Under the pieces are notes generated by a model. The model saw nothing but the letters and a program-made list of their open reading frames with translations. It had not been told where the DNA came from and did not search any database. 64,000 nucleotides of DNA from Bacillus sp. B15-48 (GTDB taxonomy: Bacteria; Bacillota; Bacilli; Bacillales; Cytobacillaceae): assembly GCF_016879755.1 (NCBI RefSeq), contig NZ_WOFU01000003.1, positions 1-64,000 on the forward strand. The letters run 5' to 3'. The position numbers and the translations under genes are program-made. This document shows, in pieces, positions 59,415 through 64,000 of the stretch. The number at the start of each line of letters is the position of its first letter. Position 1 is the stretch's first letter.

Positions 59415-59569
59415 TAATAATACCTACCTTTTCTATGGAGATAATTGCAATTGCTAATTTTCTAGTAACTTATTCAACATAAACGACTTAAAACCCTGTT
59501 ATAATTTCAAAATTCCTCAAAATTTCCTATTATTATCCTATTTTTTGTAAAAAAAGAGGTTTCCGTGAA

Positions 59570-59606
59570 AACAAACAAAATCTCCTTGCCTCTATGCTAG
59601 GAGATT
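59570..59606 (-). terminator. Rho-independent terminator
   Basis: On the minus strand AATCTCCT/AGGAGATT with a 12-nt loop, followed by TTGTTTGTTTT; it ends the Fe-S protein transcript. Confidence 0.75.
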
Positions 59607-59617
59607 CATTGTTATTA

Positions 59618-60517
59618 TTATGTTAAAAACCCTTCACGTTTTGTACAGGATACACAATTATTTTCTGATGGTCTCAAGGTTTCATAGGTCTTGTTACAAA
59701 CATGACATGTATTTTTATAAATTGGGTAATGAGTGTTACTGATCGGTGAAATGGTTTCCTCAACAATAATCGCATTCTCCGGACAAACATCAGCACATAA
59801 CTGGCAAGCGGAACAACCTTGCGGTGAAATAAAAAATCCCTCTTCAGAAATAGCAAAGCAGCTTTTTCTACAAAGCTTTTCACAAGCTGTACATAATGTA
59901 CATGTATCAAGATTTACCTTAATCGTCGAAAACTGGAAATCCGGATAGTATTTGCTTTGATCTAAATCTTCATGATTAAAACGCCATTTTGCCGGCGCGA
60001 CCTGTTTCATAAGTGATTGGCTCTCTTTTTTCCAAAAGGAAAAAAGCTCACGACGTGAAAAAGTTTCATCTGCCTTATCGATTGCTTGATAGGAAATAGT
60101 AAAAGGTTTCTCTCCAAGTTTTTCTAAAATTATATTCGCTTCCTCAATTAATCGTTCTAATTCAACGCTAATAGTGGAATGCTCATAAATTACTCCTTTT
60201 ACCCCTTTCTTATAAAACAATAGGAGTTCCTTAACCGTTGGAATTTTTCCGCTCACAACTAGTTGATTTTGAAAAATAGTTCTCTTTGGAAAAATACCCG
60301 CAACAGCTTGTTCAGGGCAAGCTGAAATACAATCGCCACATTCCACACACTTTTCTAAATCAATCACAGGCTTTCCTTTTTTTAACACGATTGCCTTTTC
60401 CATACAAGACTCTATACATTTTTCACAACTAGAACGAGGGCTTCGGTGCCGTGTACATGAATTTAAAATTTCTAATTCATAGTCCAAACTCTCTATCCAT
60501 TTACTAAGAATCCCCAT
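59618..60517 (-). CDS. Multi-cluster 4Fe-4S ferredoxin-type protein
   Basis: 299 aa. Near the N-terminus CEKCIESCMEKAI and CVECGDCISACPEQAV form one pair of 4Fe-4S sites; a second pair is CTLCTACEKLCRKSC and CSACQLCADVCPENAI; a C-terminal CHVCNK...CVSC knuckle could bind zinc. No membrane segment. Probably an electron-transfer subunit without an adjacent partner. ATG at 60517 has GGGG 8 nt upstream. A Fur-like box lies about 220 bp upstream. Confidence 0.82.
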   Translation of the reverse strand: MGILSKWIESLDYELEILNSCTRHRSPRSSCEKCIESCMEKAIVLKKGKPVIDLEKCVECGDCISACPEQAVAGIFPKRTIFQNQLVVSGKIPTVKELLLFYKKGVKGVIYEHSTISVELERLIEEANIILEKLGEKPFTISYQAIDKADETFSRRELFSFWKKESQSLMKQVAPAKWRFNHEDLDQSKYYPDFQFSTIKVNLDTCTLCTACEKLCRKSCFAISEEGFFISPQGCSACQLCADVCPENAIIVEETISPISNTHYPIYKNTCHVCNKTYETLRPSENNCVSCTKREGFLT

Positions 60518-60738
60518 CAAAATCACCCCTAACCTCTTAATAACTTATGGTTTTAACGAATTCCTTACTATCTTTTGTATCTTCTATAAACAGAAATTTT
60601 TCTGAGTAAATCCCTTTAAACATGTGAGTATATTCACATTCCTAATTACATAGATTATAGCACTCGTATTGTTCTATTTTTTTTTGTGTCTACTACTTTC
60701 ACTTATTGTTAATATCTTCTTTACAAAAAAGTGAAAAT

Positions 60739-60753
60739 TGATAATGAATATCA
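60739..60753. promoter_or_regulatory. Candidate Fur box
   Basis: TGATAATGAATATCA differs from the Bacillus 7-1-7 Fur motif TGATAATNATTATCA at one base. It lies in the gap upstream of the Fe-S protein gene, the only gene it could serve, but about 220 bp from its start. The remaining gap (60518-60825) shows no gene. Confidence 0.5.
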
Positions 60754-60825
60754 TTTAATTACAAATATCCCAATTTATTCGTCACAAAAGGGAATTCACT
60801 CTAATATCTAATAAATATCTGTATA

Positions 60826-60855
60826 CAAAAAAACTAAAGGGGAAAACCCTTTAGT
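60826..60855 (-). terminator. Rho-independent terminator
   Basis: On the minus strand ACTAAAGGG-TTTTC-CCTTTAGT then TTTTTTTG, directly at the end of the metallophosphoesterase gene. Confidence 0.88.
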
Positions 60856-61946
60856 CAATTCGTTCCAAATGTTAAATTTATAACCATCACTTCTGCTTGG
60901 CTACCAATTCGAAGTGGAGGACCCCACGTTCCAAATCCCGATGAAACAAAGCTGTGCAAATTCCCTTTTTGAAAATATCCCAAATCATTATCAAAGAGCA
61001 TTTTTGTGAAAATATTAGCTGGTACCATCTGTCCACGATGTGTATGTCCAGAGAGAAGAAGATCAATTCCATTTTCATCGGCAACATCTAAGTCTTTAGG
61101 CTGATGATCCAACATAATAATTGGCTTTGTATGATCTAGTCCACTTACTAACTCATTGACTTCTTTTCGATGCTTATCCGTTAAATCATTTCTGCCAACA
61201 ATATAAAATAGATCGTTAATTAAAATCGTTTCATCTAACAACATTCGTATACCAGTTTTTTCAATCTCTCTGACAATTTCCTTAAGATCATTGCCATAAT
61301 AATCATGGTTACCGGAAACTGCATAAACACCGAGTGGTGCATGTAGTTTAGCCAATGTTCTCCCCATGCCCTGCTCAATATAAGGTTCAATATAATCATC
61401 GATCATATCGCCAGGAATCAGAATAATATCTGGTATCTCTTCATCCACTATATCAACGAACCGTTGTAAATGCTTTTCCCCGACAATTTGTCCGAGATGA
61501 AAATCGGATGCCATCAAAATCTTAACGGAATCTCCTTCCGCCTCTTTATCAATTGTGAGATCATAAGTTCTAACGACAGGAGTCCAAGCATTGTACGAGC
61601 CATATATAAAAATGAACAGGAAAACTCCACAAATGACAAGGCCTATCCAAAAAACACCACGTTTTTTCAAGAAAAAAACAAGAAGGTTCGCAACTGGAAG
61701 TAGAATTAGGCTATATCCAATCACAACAATCCATAAGTAACCAATCAGCTTAAGAGGCAAGAACATGCTGAACTGGCCAATAAACATGGATAGAGAAAGA
61801 AAAACAATCACGCTAATGTAGATTGATTTATTCATAGTGAATGGCATAGACTTCAACCATATCCACCCATTAAAACCTACATAATAACAAATGACAGTAT
61901 ATAAAAGCAGGAAGAGAATAATCGCAAAAAGAGCTAGAAATGACAT
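60855..61946 (-). CDS. Membrane-bound metallophosphoesterase
   Basis: 363 aa: four to five N-terminal membrane helices (1-130) and a calcineurin-like catalytic domain with MASDFHLGQIVG, IPGDMIDDYI, VSGNHDYYG, IIMLDHQPKD and LLSGHTHRGQM, the full dimetal set. Membership is in the YkuE-type group, probably acting on lipid or cell-envelope phosphoesters at the outer face. ATG at 61946 has AAAGGG upstream; the longer frame has none. Confidence 0.92.
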   Translation of the reverse strand: MSFLALFAIILFLLLYTVICYYVGFNGWIWLKSMPFTMNKSIYISVIVFLSLSMFIGQFSMFLPLKLIGYLWIVVIGYSLILLPVANLLVFFLKKRGVFWIGLVICGVFLFIFIYGSYNAWTPVVRTYDLTIDKEAEGDSVKILMASDFHLGQIVGEKHLQRFVDIVDEEIPDIILIPGDMIDDYIEPYIEQGMGRTLAKLHAPLGVYAVSGNHDYYGNDLKEIVREIEKTGIRMLLDETILINDLFYIVGRNDLTDKHRKEVNELVSGLDHTKPIIMLDHQPKDLDVADENGIDLLLSGHTHRGQMVPANIFTKMLFDNDLGYFQKGNLHSFVSSGFGTWGPPLRIGSQAEVMVINLTFGTN

Positions 61947-62058
61947 AGATGAATTCCCTTTCTTATCCGATTTAACAAATATTATATACTGTTGTTTACG
62001 TAAAACGAAAATAAAAGGTTTCAATTTATTTGTTTAGTAATTGAGAGAGGATTGAAAT

Positions 62059-62574
62059 CTAAGCTGGATACTTTTCAAAAAGAATATGCCTTAATTGTTT
62101 CCGTGCCCGATGCAATCGGGTTTTTACTGTTGTTGACTTTAATTGCAGTTCATCGGCAATTTCAGCTTCCTTTAAACCATATTGAAGTTTAAGAATAAGA
62201 ACCTGCTGGTAACTCAATGGTAATTGTTGTACAGACTCACTTAACTGTTCTTTAAACAGTATGAATTCAACTTCTTCTTCCGGGCTTACCATTACATCTT
62301 GTTTAAATTGCAGTTGCTCAATATAAGACATCTCAGCCGACATACTGCATCGCCGTTTTTCCGCCCGCAGAAAATCAATCGCTGTTCTCACTGTTATTGA
62401 TGAGAGCCAAGCACCAAGTTTATCTATATTTTCAATCGTGTCGATATTTTTATAGGCTTTTATAAAAGCCTCCTGGACCACATCTTCTGATGTATACCAA
62501 TCCTTCGTAATTGAATACGCAATAAAGGTTAACCTGCTCGTATGTTCCATAAAAAGGATTTCAAAGTCAATCAA
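62059..62574 (-). CDS. ECF-type RNA polymerase sigma factor
   Basis: 171 aa: region 2 TKDWYTSEDVVQEAFIKAYK, GAWLSSITVRTAIDFLRAEK; region 4 LPLSYQQVLILKLQYGLKEA and STTVKTRLHRARKQLRHIL. TTG start with AGGGGG upstream. No classical anti-sigma gene follows: downstream in transcription is the phosphoesterase 112 bp away. Its signal is unknown. Confidence 0.9.
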   Translation of the reverse strand: MIDFEILFMEHTSRLTFIAYSITKDWYTSEDVVQEAFIKAYKNIDTIENIDKLGAWLSSITVRTAIDFLRAEKRRCSMSAEMSYIEQLQFKQDVMVSPEEEVEFILFKEQLSESVQQLPLSYQQVLILKLQYGLKEAEIADELQLKSTTVKTRLHRARKQLRHILFEKYPA

Positions 62575-62637
62575 ACCGATTTCCCCCTAAAAAACACTGA
62601 TGGTATGTGACAACACTTTTTGCCACATTCCAATTAT

Positions 62638-64000
62638 CTAGTTAAAGTAGCTTCTAACAAAGTCCGGGGAATGCGGCTCATCTATATAGAGAATCTCAGT
62701 ATGTTCAGTCCCCTCATAATGTAAAACAGCAATATACTGGTGTACAGGACCCCAACCAGCATTATTTAACACTTCATCCATTTGTTCTTTATCGGTGATT
62801 TTCATAACTTCATCACTGTTTGCTATTTTTCCAGAGATGTCTTCATGATGAGTAAACTCTATAGAATCCCACTTCACTATTTCGATAGACGATAGATCAT
62901 CAGGAACAACCCTTGTCTGTTTTAGCAAATTACGTTCTTCTAACCATTGATTTAATTGATTATAGGTGGGCTTGAAATGTAAATATAGATAATAATTATC
63001 ACCGATAAAAAATTCAATCATTGATCCTCTACCGCTAAAATAGACACTATCTTCATGTGATTCATTAAGATTATCTGCTTGAAGTACCTTAATCAGTTCT
63101 TTCAATTCCTCTTGATCATGTATGATTACATCTCTTTTCCCTGGCCCGTTCGCTCTAAAAGAAACATGATTGACTGACTCAACATCTATATGAAAAATCT
63201 CATTTGATGCAACTTTATATTCGCTAGATTCATAGATTGGTTTGTAAAGATCCTCATAGATCTTTTCATGAACACGATACTGCCTGATTACCTTTTTTCC
63301 ATTATTCAATTCGTAAAGGAAAAAAGCCGTTTTTAAGTATTCATTTTCCGCTAAATCTATATTCACTTTTTTATCATCAATGATTTGCTGATGTAATTTG
63401 CGAACGGCTTCTATATTTTTATTCTCCTCTAATGGCAACGGTACGAACAGATGAGAGTAGAACTCTTGATTGCCATACCCATAAGGTGAATCAGCGAGAA
63501 TGACATTTTTAACTTCGTCTTGTTCAGGAACTTTATTCTCATAAAAACCGAGGGTTTGAACTACCCCGATTAAGACGATAACAATACCCACGTATAGGAA
63601 TAAACCCTTGAGGTGGTGAAATACTCGCCATGTTTTCTGCAGCAACATTTCCGCAATATAATAACCAATTACCGTTCCAATTAAATAACCGAATATCGTC
63701 CAAAACGTGCTGTTGTTTTGCACCTCTCCAAAATACATTCCACCTAATAGCATCGTACAAAAAGTCACACCATATTTGAAAACCCCACGAAGTCTAACAA
63801 ATGCAATCGCCTCTGATGCACTCTCTATTTTTCTTTTTTTATAGAAATACAATGAAAGGCCATAAAAAATGAATATGAGTGCAACATAAACACCAACCTC
63901 ATTCCATTGCACGATTCGCCTTTGAAGTTCAGTTGCATATGTAAGTGGTGAAAGAGTTAGAACATTGTCATTAAGGTAGTAATCACCCGGAAACCCGAAT
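62638..64000 (-). CDS. ABC-2-type permease-like protein with DUF6449-like C-domain (5' partial)
   Basis: At least 453 residues; the frame stays open to position 64000, so the true start is outside the window (the GTG at 63912 is internal). The visible N-terminal part ends in membrane helices (VYVALIFIFYGLSLYFYKKR, FCTMLLGGMYFGE, TIFGYLIGTVIGYYIAEMLL, LFLYVGIVIVLIGVVQTLGF) and the last 270 residues form an extracytoplasmic domain (DEVKNVILADSPYGYG). This matches YtrC/YtrD-type permeases of Bacillus. It precedes the ECF sigma gene by 64 bp. Confidence 0.8.
   Translation of the reverse strand, partial: FGFPGDYYLNDNVLTLSPLTYATELQRRIVQWNEVGVYVALIFIFYGLSLYFYKKRKIESASEAIAFVRLRGVFKYGVTFCTMLLGGMYFGEVQNNSTFWTIFGYLIGTVIGYYIAEMLLQKTWRVFHHLKGLFLYVGIVIVLIGVVQTLGFYENKVPEQDEVKNVILADSPYGYGNQEFYSHLFVPLPLEENKNIEAVRKLHQQIIDDKKVNIDLAENEYLKTAFFLYELNNGKKVIRQYRVHEKIYEDLYKPIYESSEYKVASNEIFHIDVESVNHVSFRANGPGKRDVIIHDQEELKELIKVLQADNLNESHEDSVYFSGRGSMIEFFIGDNYYLYLHFKPTYNQLNQWLEERNLLKQTRVVPDDLSSIEIVKWDSIEFTHHEDISGKIANSDEVMKITDKEQMDEVLNNAGWGPVHQYIAVLHYEGTEHTEILYIDEPHSPDFVRSYFN

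Overview
The window looks like a low-GC, spore-forming Bacillaceae chromosome (Bacillus in the broad sense). Evidence: a TPP-riboswitch thiM-thiD-thiE operon, a SigH-type sporulation sigma factor, AAGGAGG-type ribosome sites, Bacillus-style tandem rRNA promoters, an yng-type acyl-CoA carboxylase operon and a YhfH-like protein. The species cannot be named from sequence reading alone.

Layout. (1) 1-13225, chromosome: the 5' end of a 16S rRNA gene (leftward) with two promoters, a CPA1 cation/proton antiporter, a CAP-domain lipoprotein, small conserved proteins, a decayed remnant of PEP carboxylase (ppc), an ArsR-SulP pair, the thiamine salvage operon, a SigH-like sigma factor and an SGNH/GDSL hydrolase. 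(2) 13226-53573, a complete-looking siphovirus prophage of about 40.3 kb, integrated into the 3' half of tRNA-Arg(CCT) and bounded by a perfect 45-bp repeat. (3) 53530-64000, chromosome: the tRNA, yngE-yngHB-yngH-yngJ, two hypothetical genes, a ferredoxin-type protein, a membrane metallophosphoesterase, an ECF sigma factor and the C-terminal part of an ABC-permease-like protein running off the end.

Prophage, right to left: integrase; a lipoprotein in the superinfection-exclusion position; ImmA-type metalloprotease; CI-type repressor; an operator region with four 15-bp operators; Cro; excisionase-like protein; early genes (HNH-AP2 endonuclease, YqaI-like, YqaJ nuclease, RecT, an initiator carrying internal 12-bp iterons, dimeric dUTPase, DUF1064, many small Zn-ribbon and basic proteins); an ArpU-like late regulator; TerS, TerL, portal, minor capsid, scaffold, major capsid, connectors, tail tube, Gp15, a Com-like zinc finger, tape measure, Dit, Tal and tail fibres; an O-antigen-ligase-like membrane protein; holin, a 40-aa Zn protein and amidase; an orphan AP2 protein; a 371-aa membrane-anchored putative defence protein; a small rightward regulator operon; and, next to attL, a four-gene FtsK/HerA ATPase, replication-relaxation and two-membrane-protein module.

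The most unusual parts are the FtsK/replication-relaxation/membrane module (13421-15879), the O-antigen ligase homologue between tail and lysis genes, the putative PUA/EVE-like-TM-coiled-coil protein, the iteron origin inside the initiator gene, a structured non-coding element at 39631-39712, a repeated layout of tiny rightward promoter-terminator units in the early operon, and paired integrase arm-site candidates. All family names come from reading translated sequence; no database search was run.
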